Part shown: positions 1 through 9,993 of the stretch, in pieces
How positions within the stretch are numbered: position 1 is the first letter of the stretch
Layout: each line of letters starts with the position of its first letter
Assembly (NCBI RefSeq): GCF_004403465.1
Contig: NZ_SOGQ01000086.1
Location: 1 to 64,000, forward strand
Direction: 5' to 3'
DNA length: 64,000 nt
Source of the DNA: Cryobacterium sinapicolor
GTDB lineage: Bacteria > Actinomycetota > Actinomycetes > Actinomycetales > Microbacteriaceae
Program-made: the position numbers and the translations under genes
The notes under the pieces: generated by a model
What the model saw: the letters and a program-made list of their open reading frames with translations, nothing else
Databases searched by the model: none
What the model was told of the DNA's origin: nothing

Positions 1-15
1 CCAAGCCTCTCCCCC

Positions 16-167
16 GCCGAGCCACCCACCCGCCAAGCCGCCCACTCGCCAAGCCGCGCGCCCGCCGAGCCGCCCACTCGCCGAGCCGCCCACCCGCCGA
101 GCCACCCGCCCGCCAAGCCGCGCGCCCGCCGAGCCGCCCACTCGCCGAGCCGCCCACTCGCCGAGCG
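16..167. repeat. 16-bp tandem repeat, about 9.5 copies
   Basis: Nine consecutive 16-base units with consensus GCCGAGCCGCCCACTC run to a partial unit just before the ppsA stop codon. Units differ mainly at G/A position 4 and in the last four bases (ACTC, ACCC, GCCC). A degenerate unit also precedes position 16, so the array probably extends beyond the left edge. No open reading frame with coding character is seen here. Confidence 0.9.
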
Positions 168-174
168 CTCCGCG

Positions 175-2565
<2,391 letters not shown>

Positions 2566-2676
2566 TGTTCGTCTACCCCTCTGTGAAGGTCCGGCCCATA
2601 TCCCCGGGTCGTGCCACGTAGTGGGCAACCTACTCCCCCGACTGTGGCCCCGGTGAGTTGAGCCGCACCCCGAGCG

Positions 2677-2753
2677 AATTCGACGGAGATTTTGCCCAAA
2701 ACGACCCCGAGCAGGCTGAAAAGCCGCCTTTCCTCCAGAATCTCCGTCGAATT
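2677..2753. repeat. Inverted repeat, family A (AATTCGACGGAGATT)
   Basis: The arms AATTCGACGGAGATT (2677-2691) and its exact complement (2739-2753) are separated by 47 bases. The same arm sequence recurs as a longer perfect inverted repeat at 38624-38707. It lies between the divergent starts of ppsA and the VWA gene and does not look like a terminator because it has no T tract. Confidence 0.85.
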
Positions 2754-2760
2754 GGTTCGA

Positions 2761-2814
2761 CGCCGGGCATCCGTCCTGGCCGTGTGCCGCCGGGCATCCG
2801 TCCTGGCCGTGTGC
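2761..2814. repeat. 27-bp direct repeat, two copies
   Basis: Two identical 27-base units start CGCCGGGCATCCGTCCTGGC, followed by a partial third. Each contains the over-represented 8-mer GCATCCGT. With the adjoining family A inverted repeat this fills most of the 328-bp gap between ppsA and the VWA gene. Confidence 0.85.
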
Positions 2815-2893
2815 CGCCGGGCCGCCGCCAATGTCAGTGGCTCCTGAGACTCTGAAGTACTCCCCACGAGGGAGCCTCAACCAGGAGGTACAG

Positions 2894-3526
2894 ATGACTG
2901 ATCCCAACTACACCGCTCTGCTGCTCGTGATCGACCGGAGCGGCTCGATGTCGAGCATCCGTGACGACATGGTCGGCGGCCTGACCGCGATGCTTGCCGA
3001 GCAAGCCGCTGAGCCGGGCCTGCTCACCGTGGACGTCGTCACCTTCGACGACGAGATCGAGCACACCCACACCCTCGCCGCCCCGAACGAGATCACTATC
3101 GAACTCGACCCCCGTGGCATGACGGCCTTGCACGACGCGATCGGCATCGCCGTCACGGGGTTCGGCGAGACGCTTCGGGTGCTGCCCGAACACGCCCGCC
3201 CCGGCACCGTGCAGGTCGTGGTCGTGACCGACGGCGGCGAGAACTCGAGCAGCGAATACTCCGCGGCTGCCGTGCGCGCCCTGATCAACCGGCAGACCGA
3301 GACGTACAGCTGGGACTTTGTGTTCCTCGGCGCCAACCAGGACGCCGTGCTCACCGGTGCCACGCTCGGCTTCGACGCCGCCAGCTCCATGACGTTCGCC
3401 GCAGCTCCTGGCGAGGTCGCCGCGATGAGCGCGAACCTCGGTCGTTACGTGACGGATGTGCGCAAGAAGGACAAGCGCGGCTTCACCGTCGAGGAGCGCG
3501 CCGAAGCCGGCGGTGAGGCCGTGTAG
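2894..3526 (+). CDS. VWA-domain protein
   Basis: This 210-residue protein is essentially one von Willebrand factor A domain. The metal-ion-dependent adhesion site is visible as DRSGSMSS near residue 14 (DxSxS), a Thr in the GMTALHDAI segment and TDGGEN near residue 113. No signal peptide or membrane segment is seen, so it is probably cytoplasmic. Such stand-alone VWA proteins bind partner proteins through a divalent metal; the partner here is unknown. The start follows a strong AGGAGGT site at 2883-2889. It is divergent from ppsA and faces away from the chemosensory operon, so it is probably a single-gene unit. Confidence 0.85.
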   Translation: MTDPNYTALLLVIDRSGSMSSIRDDMVGGLTAMLAEQAAEPGLLTVDVVTFDDEIEHTHTLAAPNEITIELDPRGMTALHDAIGIAVTGFGETLRVLPEHARPGTVQVVVVTDGGENSSSEYSAAAVRALINRQTETYSWDFVFLGANQDAVLTGATLGFDAASSMTFAAAPGEVAAMSANLGRYVTDVRKKDKRGFTVEERAEAGGEAV

Positions 3527-3554
3527 ACAACGATTCCGCGTCTGAAGGAGCCCG

Positions 3555-3638
3555 GCGCAACTCAGCCGAGCGGCTCAGGCGGGCGCAACTCAGCCGAGCG
3601 GCTCCGGCGGGCGCAACTCAGCCGAGGGACTCAGGCGG
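3555..3638. repeat. 28-bp tandem repeat, three copies
   Basis: Units begin at 3555, 3583 and 3611 with consensus GCGCAACTCAGCCGAGCGGC plus eight more bases. The third unit lies inside the 3' end of the receiver-GGDEF gene and supplies its last codons and stop (TCA at 3618-3620 on the plus strand). The repeat has therefore formed the C-terminal tail of that protein. Confidence 0.85.
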
Positions 3639-4637
3639 GCGCGGCTCGGCCGACGCCTCGTCCAACTCCAACGCGAGGCCGAGCGGCGCGGCCGGAGCCA
3701 TGATGCGGTTGCGGCCGGCGGCCTTGGCGGCGTAGAGCTGGGCATCGGCGACGTCGACGAGTTGATCAGAACCACCGAGTGGTCCGGAAGCGCAGCCTCC
3801 GCTGACGGTGACAGCGATCCCCACGCCCGCCGCGACGATGGGCGTCGCCGCGACGACCCGACGGATGCGGTTGGCCACCGAGAGGGCGCCGGCCAGGTCG
3901 GTGCGCGGCAGCACCACGAGGAACTCCTCGCCGCCCCACCGTCCGGCCACGTCCCCATCGCGCAGCTCCTGCCGCAGCCTCTCGGCGAACACCGCGAGCA
4001 CGACATCGCCCGCGGGATGCCCGTAGCCGTCGTTGACGCGTTTGAAGTGGTCGATGTCCAGCAGCAGCACGCTCAACGGATCCCCGTGGCGCATGGCGCG
4101 CGAGTGGTGGTGGGCGAGTTCCTCCTCCAGGTGACGTCGATTGTGGAGGCCGGTGAGCACATCCGTGCGACTGAGCAGGTCGAGTTCGGTGTTGCGCTGG
4201 CGCAGCTGGTCCTGCAACTTCTTGACGTGCGCGGCCGCGGCGACCCGGGCTACGAGCTCGGCCGGCTCGAACGGCTTCTTGAGGTAGTCGTGGGCTCCGC
4301 CGCGCAGCCCCCGCAGCACACTCTTCATGTCGGTGAGTGTGGTCAGGAAGACCACCGGGAGGTCCCGAAGCAGCGGGTCGGCCTTGAGGATCGCCAGCAC
4401 CTCGTAGCCGTCGAGCCCCGGCATTTCGATGTCGAGCAGGATCACATCCGGCGGCGATTGTCGGCACCGGTCGAGCGCGTCCAGACCCTCCATGGCCTCG
4501 ACGACGGTGTAGCCCTCCAGTTCGAGGTGCGAACGCACGACGGCGCGGATCACGAGCGAATCGTCCGTGATCAGCACGGTGATCCCGGCCCCCGCCTCCC
4601 CGGTCACAGCACGGTCTGTCACAGCACCGCCGGTCAC
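3618..4637 (-). CDS. Receiver-GGDEF response regulator, diguanylate cyclase (WspR/PleD-like)
   Basis: Predicted to make c-di-GMP when phosphorylated by the operon's CheA. Residues 20-140 are a receiver domain with the acidic pair DD at 25-26, phosphoacceptor Asp69 (VILLDIEMPGLDG) and the conserved Lys of YLKKPF. A short coiled-coil linker (about 140-155) leads to a GGDEF domain with an intact active site GGEEF at 235-239. An RxxD inhibitory site (RDGD, 226-229) lies exactly five residues before it, so product inhibition is likely. The GTG start overlaps the CheW stop by four bases (GTGA). The tail after about residue 325 derives from a 28-bp tandem repeat. This is the expected output protein of a Wsp-type system. 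Confidence 0.92.
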   Translation of the reverse strand: MTGGAVTDRAVTGEAGAGITVLITDDSLVIRAVVRSHLELEGYTVVEAMEGLDALDRCRQSPPDVILLDIEMPGLDGYEVLAILKADPLLRDLPVVFLTTLTDMKSVLRGLRGGAHDYLKKPFEPAELVARVAAAAHVKKLQDQLRQRNTELDLLSRTDVLTGLHNRRHLEEELAHHHSRAMRHGDPLSVLLLDIDHFKRVNDGYGHPAGDVVLAVFAERLRQELRDGDVAGRWGGEEFLVVLPRTDLAGALSVANRIRRVVAATPIVAAGVGIAVTVSGGCASGPLGGSDQLVDVADAQLYAAKAAGRNRIMAPAAPLGLALELDEASAEPRPPESLG

Positions 4638-5014
4638 AGCCGCGCCGCCAGGGCCTGCGGGTCGGCGACGAGCATGAGTTCACCATCCGTGTCGAGCGAT
4701 CCCGAAACGAACGCACGCCCGTGGCCCGTCGGCAGCGGCCGGATCTCGGCTTCTTCGATGCGTCGTAGCCCGGAAACGCTGTCCACGAGCAGCCCAAACG
4801 TTGTCTCGGCGCTCTCGACGACGAGCACGTGGCTGCCGCCGTCGCCCAGCGCCGACATGACCGTCAAGGGCACGGCGCCAGGCAGAATTCCGACGATATC
4901 GAAGGCGGCACCCGGCAGAGAACGGATGCCGTCACTCGTGCGCACAGCGCGGGTGGACTCCACGGGAAGGCAGTACGCATCCCCGGCAGCCCGGAAACAG
5001 ACCATGGTCATCAT
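4634..5014 (-). CDS. CheW-like coupling protein (second in operon)
   Basis: This 126-residue CheW-domain protein should link the receptor to the kinase. It begins MMTMVCFRAAGDAYCLPVE, typical of a CheW first strand, and contains GILPGAVPLTVMS and FGLLVDSVSGLRRI from the second half of the fold. Its start is the ATG that shares one base with the CheR stop (TGATG), with AGGAG about ten bases upstream inside cheR. The frame is open further upstream, but that is the shadow of CheR. Wsp systems carry two CheW proteins (WspB and WspD). This one sits directly after CheR, as WspD does in Pseudomonas. Confidence 0.85.
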   Translation of the reverse strand: MMTMVCFRAAGDAYCLPVESTRAVRTSDGIRSLPGAAFDIVGILPGAVPLTVMSALGDGGSHVLVVESAETTFGLLVDSVSGLRRIEEAEIRPLPTGHGRAFVSGSLDTDGELMLVADPQALAARL

Positions 5015-6345
5015 CAGCTGAACTCCTGCTGTTTGTCGGGCCGCCAGGCGACGGACTGGCCGGTGGCGGAAGGCACCGCGTCGGAACGCGCGGTCTCGGA
5101 ACGCGCCGCGTCGGGCTGCCGGCCGTCGAGCAGCGCGCGCAGTTCGGCCGCGTCGTAGCCGCCGACGGCGGCGCTGATCTGAGCCGGATCCGACTCGAGC
5201 AGGGCACGGCGGGAGGCCCCGAATGCCCGGTGTGCGGAGGCCTGGTCGCCGACTGCTTCGAGGGCGAGGGCGAGATGCAAGTGGGCAAGCGCGTCGTCCT
5301 GGGCGAGGTACACCCATTTGCGGAAGAGCACGACGGCGGCCTGGTCGTTACGCGCCGCGAGGGCATCCTGCCCGTCCCGCACCAGTCGGGCGATCGCCGC
5401 GGAGTCGTCCGCAACGTCGGCCCCAGACCCGAACCCGGCCCGAGACCCGGTTTCAGGCTCACTCTCAGCGCCAGCCGCCGAGGGCAGCCTCAACACCGAT
5501 CCCGCCGCCACCGACCCGGCGGCCGGCATCGCCGACACCACCGCGGGAATGGCTCCCTCCTCAACCCGCGGCCGGTAGGCATACGCACCGCCGATCCGCA
5601 CGGTTTCGTAGCGGTCACCGATCGACCAGATCGTCTCGGCCGCCCCGAGGAACACCCACGCGGTGGGCAGGGCGTTCGCGATCCGGTCGAGGAAGATCCG
5701 GGCATGCTCGGTGGAGAAGTAGATCAGTACGTTGCGGCAGAACACGACCTGGCTCCCGCGCGCCTGATCGGGGACCGGTGCGATCAGGTTGTGGTGCAGC
5801 GTGCTGACCCGGTCCCGGAGCGACTGGTTGACCTGCCATTCCAGGCCGGCGCGGGTGAGGTGGCGCTTGATGCGTGTGGGTGTGAGGCCACTGATCTCTC
5901 GGTCCGAGTAGCGCGCGGCACTCGTGCGACGCAGCGCCGCGGTCGACACGTCCGTGGCGATCACCGAGCCGTCGATCCCGAGTTCCTCCAACAGCATCAC
6001 CAGGCTGAACGCCTCCTGGCCGTTGGCGCAACCGGCGCTCCAGATCGTGAGCGGCGGGGTCAGCGTGGGCAGGATCTCGCGCATGAGCACGTCGAAATGC
6101 TCGGGGTGACGGAAGAACCCCGTCTCCTGCACGGTGACCCGGTTGAGCAGGGCCTGGCGCAGCGTGGTGCTGGTCGTGAGCGCCTGAATGTACGTCTCGG
6201 CATCCACGGTCAGGCCGGCGGCCTCGTCACGGATGCACCGGCGCAGCCGGGCACGCAGGGTCGGCTCCGGCTTGAGCCCGACCGCGGTGCGGAGGAGTTC
6301 GGCCACCCGGTCCACGATGGTCTCCGACGGGTCGCCGCTGCTCAT
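5014..6345 (-). CDS. CheR methyltransferase with C-terminal TPR-like region (WspC-like)
   Basis: Predicted SAM-dependent methyltransferase that adds methyl groups to receptor glutamates. The CheR N-terminal helical domain is followed by the SAM-binding segment WSAGCANGQEAFSL, the TGFFR motif and the late motif VVFCRNVLIYF. After about residue 270 comes an Ala/Pro/Gly-rich linker and then a helical region (AALARNDQAAVVLFRKW, ALAHLHLALALEAVGD) that reads as one or two TPR repeats. WspC of Pseudomonas has the same CheR-plus-TPR architecture. The ATG at 6345 overlaps the CheB stop as ATGA; a GTG at 6351 is a possible alternative. 443 residues. Confidence 0.9.
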   Translation of the reverse strand: MSSGDPSETIVDRVAELLRTAVGLKPEPTLRARLRRCIRDEAAGLTVDAETYIQALTTSTTLRQALLNRVTVQETGFFRHPEHFDVLMREILPTLTPPLTIWSAGCANGQEAFSLVMLLEELGIDGSVIATDVSTAALRRTSAARYSDREISGLTPTRIKRHLTRAGLEWQVNQSLRDRVSTLHHNLIAPVPDQARGSQVVFCRNVLIYFSTEHARIFLDRIANALPTAWVFLGAAETIWSIGDRYETVRIGGAYAYRPRVEEGAIPAVVSAMPAAGSVAAGSVLRLPSAAGAESEPETGSRAGFGSGADVADDSAAIARLVRDGQDALAARNDQAAVVLFRKWVYLAQDDALAHLHLALALEAVGDQASAHRAFGASRRALLESDPAQISAAVGGYDAAELRALLDGRQPDAARSETARSDAVPSATGQSVAWRPDKQQEFS

Positions 6346-7451
6346 GACCACACCGGCGTCACGGCGCGCAGGATCTCGTCGGCGAGCTGATCGGGCGGCA
6401 ACAGACTGGTGACCGCGCCGAGGCGGTGGGCGGCCTGCGGCATCCCGAAGACCGCGCAGGAGGCCTGGTCCTGACCGAAGGTCTTACCACCACGGTTGCG
6501 CAGCTCGAGCAGCCCCCGGGCGCCGTCGTCGCCCATGCCGGTCAGGATCACGCCGACACCGGCCGGCCCGGCGTGCTGCGCCACCGAGCGAAAGAGCTCA
6601 TCGGCGGACGGCTGGTGGATCGAGACGGGAGTGCTCGCCAGCTCGAGGCGCAGGTTAGCGGCCAGCCTCAGGTGGGTTCCACCCGGAGCGAGATAGACGC
6701 ACCCGGCCCGGGCGATCTGGTTGTGCACGGCCATTTCCACCGGCAGCGCGGAATCGCGGCGCATCCAGTCGAAGAGTCCACCGGTGAAATCCGGATGCAG
6801 GTGCTGCACCACGAGCACCGGCGCGCGCAGTCCGCCGAGCCCGGCCAGCACCGTGGCCAGAGCCTTGGGGCCGCCGGTCGATGCGGCCAGCGCCACGACC
6901 GCGCGCTGCACTCCGCCGCGCGGCGGCGCATCCGAAGCGGTACCAGCCGAACCCGCAGCAGTAGCCGCAGCACCCGCACCCGGACCCGGACCCGGAACGC
7001 TCACACTCCGCAGTTGTCCTCCGCGCGGATGCCGGATCACATGCACCTTGCTGAGTTGGCGAACCGTGTGCCGCAGAGCGGCTTCGCGCTCGGCGTTCCA
7101 GACGCCCGGCAGCGGCAGGGCCTCGAGTGCCCCGGCGACGAGGGCCTCGGTGGCTGCCGCCGAGTGCCGATCCATGATCAGGGCGGAGAGCACCAGGATG
7201 GGTGTGGGAGCGTGTGCCATCACCTGCCCGATGAAGCACTGGCCGGCGGCGTCGGCCGTGCTGAGGCCGAGAATGATCACGTCGGGCATCTCACTGAGCA
7301 CCCGGGTGAGCACGGCGTCACCGGTCACGCTCTGGCCGAGCAGCACGATGTCTCCCTCGTGCTGCAGGGCGCGGGTGAGCGGACCGGCCTGGGTGGGAGA
7401 GTCCTCCACGAGCAGTACCCGGATCGGTGTGCCGGGCTGTGCCTTCATCAT
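6342..7451 (-). CDS. CheB-type methylesterase with degenerate receiver (WspF-like)
   Basis: Predicted to remove methyl groups from the receptor. The C-terminal esterase domain is intact: Ser191 in AASTGGP, His217 in VVQHLHP and Asp309 in LTGMGDDG. The N-terminal receiver keeps the acidic pair (VEDSP, residues 16-17). However, the phosphoacceptor position reads VIILGLS, with Gly62 where the family has Asp, and the conserved Lys before Pro is Leu (LPLP). The receiver should therefore not be phosphorylated, so the esterase is either always on or controlled another way. A Gly/Ala-rich linker (about 152-175) joins the domains. The start overlaps the CheA stop as ATGA. Confidence 0.92.
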   Translation of the reverse strand: MMKAQPGTPIRVLLVEDSPTQAGPLTRALQHEGDIVLLGQSVTGDAVLTRVLSEMPDVIILGLSTADAAGQCFIGQVMAHAPTPILVLSALIMDRHSAAATEALVAGALEALPLPGVWNAEREAALRHTVRQLSKVHVIRHPRGGQLRSVSVPGPGPGAGAAATAAGSAGTASDAPPRGGVQRAVVALAASTGGPKALATVLAGLGGLRAPVLVVQHLHPDFTGGLFDWMRRDSALPVEMAVHNQIARAGCVYLAPGGTHLRLAANLRLELASTPVSIHQPSADELFRSVAQHAGPAGVGVILTGMGDDGARGLLELRNRGGKTFGQDQASCAVFGMPQAAHRLGAVTSLLPPDQLADEILRAVTPVWS

Positions 7452-9547
7452 GTTCTCTGGCCAATCAGTCGGTTCACGGCGGTGAGCAGGCTTCCGGCAT
7501 CGAAGCCGCTCTTCGGGATCAGCCCGTCGGCGCCGGCGTCGAGGCCGCGCTGCCGGTCCGAGTCGCTCGAGCGGGAGCTGAGGATCAGCACCGGGATATT
7601 CGCCAGTGCCGGATGCGCGCGCACCGCCTCGGTCAGTTCGAACCCGTCCATGTTCGGCATTTCAATGTCCGTGAGGATCAGGTCGCTGGGTTCCTCGGCC
7701 AGGCGCGCCAGGGCATCCGTGCCATCGACCGCGACCCTGACCTGGAAACCGGCTCGTTCGAGGATGCTGCGCTGCAGTTCCCGGATGGTCAGGGCGTCGT
7801 CGACGACCAGGATGCGCTGGGCGCCGGTGCCGGCGGCCGCGGCATCCGGTTTCCGCGCGCTCGGGCCGCGGCCCGCCTGCCGGGCGCGTTGGATGAGGCC
7901 GGGCGGGTCGAGCACGATCAGAATGGAGCCGTCGGGTTCGACACTCGCGCCCGCGACCGCGGGAAAGTGCGCCAGCAGTCCGTTCAGGCCTTTGACCACC
8001 ACGTCACGCTGGCCGACCAGGCGATCCACCTGGAATCCGTGGCGCCTGGCGGTGTCGGCGAGCACCACGATCGGGCCGGTCCCGGGCCGTGTTCCCGCCT
8101 GTGTTCCAGCCGGCGTTTCCGCCTGCGTTCCCGGCTGTGTGGCAGGCAGGCCGACGGTGTCGGCGAGGATGGAGACCGGCACCGGCTGGTCCTCGACGAA
8201 GATCACGGTGCGCCCCTCGACGCTGGACTGGGTTGCCGGGTCGAAACGTCTGGAAAGCACTACGCGGTGAAAAGGCAACGCGAACCGCTGACCGCCCGCC
8301 TCCACGAGCAAGCAGCGCATCACGGCGAGGGTGATCGGCACGATGATCCGGAACTCGGTGCCGAGCCCCAGTTTGGAGCGCACCTCGACCCGGCCGTGCG
8401 CCGCCTCCACGTTGGCGCGCACGATATCGAGGCCGACCCCGCGACCCGAGACGTCCGTAACGAACGTGGTGGTCGACAGCCCCGGGTGGAACACCAGGTG
8501 CAGGAGGTCGTCCTCACTGAGCCCCGTCGTGTCGATCCCCTGGCGTTCGGCCTGCTCCCGCACGCGCAGGGTATCGATACCGTCACCGTCGTCGGTGACG
8601 GCGATTATCACCTCAGAGCCCAGCTGCATCGCGTGCAGACGGATGGTTCCGCCCACCGGTTCGCCGGCCTCCGCCCGCACCGCGTCGGCCTCGATGCCGT
8701 GGTCGACGGCGTTACGCACCAGGTGCAGCAGTGAGTCGGAGAGTTGCACCAGCACACCGCGGTCGAGTTCGGTGTCGGCGCCGCGCACCTCCCAGTGGAT
8801 GGTCTTCCCCTGCGCACGCGACAGGTCCCGCACCGCCCGCTGAAGCTTGTCGGTGATGGTGGACAGCGGAACCATGCGTGTGCGCAGGGCCCGATCCTGC
8901 AGTTCGTTGAGGGTGCGGGACAGGTCGTTGAACTCGGTGTTCAGGGTCGGGTCGACGCCGAATTTCTCGGTCAGCATCCGGCCGACGCGCAGGTGAGCGG
9001 ATGCCGACTCGCCGATCAAGCGCACCAGCTCATCGAGCCGTTCCATCGGCACCATGACGACACCGCCCACATCGCGGGCTCCGGCAGCCTCGGCGGCGGC
9101 CGCCCCGGGGGCGACGGGCGGAACGTCGGCGGCGGACGGCAGGAGGACCTCGAGCTGCACCAGCTCACTGCCGGCCGGCGGATCGGGCAGCGACTCGGGC
9201 TCCGCCGCGACCGGCAGGCCCGCGACCGGCAGGCCCGCGATCGCCTGGCCGAGCCGGTCGGCTCCGGCGAGCAGAGTGTCGATGATCACCGGCGTGACCA
9301 CCTGGGTTCCCGCACGAAGGCCCTCGACGATCTCCTCGAGCCCGTGCGCGATGGCGCTCACCTGGTCGAGGCCGGCCATGGCCGAGGACCCCTTCAGCGT
9401 GTGCAGTTCCCGGAAGATGGAGCGAATCAGGGTTTCGTCGTTGCGGGTCTGTTCGAGTTGCAGCAGCAGCCGGTCGAGGTGCGCGAGGCGCACCTCCGCT
9501 TCCTGGGAGAACAGCTCCCGGATCTGGTCCAGGCCGAGCACGCTCAT
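7448..9547 (-). CDS. Hybrid chemotaxis histidine kinase CheA with C-terminal receiver (WspE-like)
   Basis: The central kinase of the operon, 699 residues. Domain order is: HPt domain with phosphorylated His49 in FRELHTLKGSS; a variable linker; dimerisation helices (residues about 165-230); HATPase domain with HLVRNAVDHGIE (N box), DDGDGID and GRGVGLD; a CheW-like regulatory domain near 400-540; and a receiver at about 575-699 with Asp627 (LILTDIEMPNMDG) and Lys in LIPKSG. A CheA ending in a receiver matches WspE, FrzE and similar alternative-function systems rather than the standard flagellar CheA. An in-frame repeat (PGTQAETPAGTQAGTRPG) interrupts the CheW domain. The ATG overlaps the upstream CheW stop as ATGA. 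Confidence 0.93.
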   Translation of the reverse strand: MSVLGLDQIRELFSQEAEVRLAHLDRLLLQLEQTRNDETLIRSIFRELHTLKGSSAMAGLDQVSAIAHGLEEIVEGLRAGTQVVTPVIIDTLLAGADRLGQAIAGLPVAGLPVAAEPESLPDPPAGSELVQLEVLLPSAADVPPVAPGAAAAEAAGARDVGGVVMVPMERLDELVRLIGESASAHLRVGRMLTEKFGVDPTLNTEFNDLSRTLNELQDRALRTRMVPLSTITDKLQRAVRDLSRAQGKTIHWEVRGADTELDRGVLVQLSDSLLHLVRNAVDHGIEADAVRAEAGEPVGGTIRLHAMQLGSEVIIAVTDDGDGIDTLRVREQAERQGIDTTGLSEDDLLHLVFHPGLSTTTFVTDVSGRGVGLDIVRANVEAAHGRVEVRSKLGLGTEFRIIVPITLAVMRCLLVEAGGQRFALPFHRVVLSRRFDPATQSSVEGRTVIFVEDQPVPVSILADTVGLPATQPGTQAETPAGTQAGTRPGTGPIVVLADTARRHGFQVDRLVGQRDVVVKGLNGLLAHFPAVAGASVEPDGSILIVLDPPGLIQRARQAGRGPSARKPDAAAAGTGAQRILVVDDALTIRELQRSILERAGFQVRVAVDGTDALARLAEEPSDLILTDIEMPNMDGFELTEAVRAHPALANIPVLILSSRSSDSDRQRGLDAGADGLIPKSGFDAGSLLTAVNRLIGQRT

Positions 9548-9993
9548 GCGTCCACGCGGCTCGGGGCGACGATCTCACTGCTCGGGGCGCGCCCGAACCG
9601 TTCGGCGGCGAGCAGGGTGTCGGGGTCGAGGAGCACAGCCACCCGTTCCCCCACCCGGAAGGTTCCGGCGGTGCCGACGAGTTCCGACGGACCAATCAAC
9701 CCGTCGAGCATGGCCCGCCGGGGGAATCCCGTCACGGCCAGGCCGAGCAGACCGTGCCGGGTCTGCAGCACAACGGCGAAGGCGACCGCATCGATCACCG
9801 GCAGGCCGAGCAGGGCCGCCGTGTCGAGCAGCGGCACGATCTGGCCGCGCAGGTTGAACAGGCCGAGCACGAGCCTGGGTGCGGTGACCAGCCGGGTCAG
9901 CGGCGGGGCCGCCACGACTTCCCGGACCCGATCGATCGGAACGGCGAAGAGATCCGGTCCGACCGGGAGGAGCACGGCGTGCACGGATGTCAT
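9544..9993 (-). CDS. CheW coupling protein (first in operon, WspB-like)
   Basis: A 149-residue single CheW domain expected to bridge MCP and CheA. Typical features are [13 protein letters not shown] near the N-terminus, [16 protein letters not shown] in the middle (NLRGxIxPxxD is the family signature), and [11 protein letters not shown] charged tail of about 20 residues follows. It starts with ATG at 9993, overlapping the MCP stop (ATGA), and its own stop overlaps the CheA start, so expression is probably coupled. Confidence 0.93.
   Translation of the reverse strand: MTSVHAVLLPVGPDLFAVPIDRVREVVAAPPLTRLVTAPRLVLGLFNLRGQIVPLLDTAALLGLPVIDAVAFAVVLQTRHGLLGLAVTGFPRRAMLDGLIGPSELVGTAGTFRVGERVAVLLDPDTLLAAERFGRAPSSEIVAPSRVDA

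Noticed and set aside
2566-2907. N-terminal extension of PEP synthase
   Set aside because: The frame is open to 2907, but the extra sequence is translated inverted and direct repeats (AAHGQDGCP twice) and overlaps the VWA gene start; the ATG at 2565 gives the normal family start and length.
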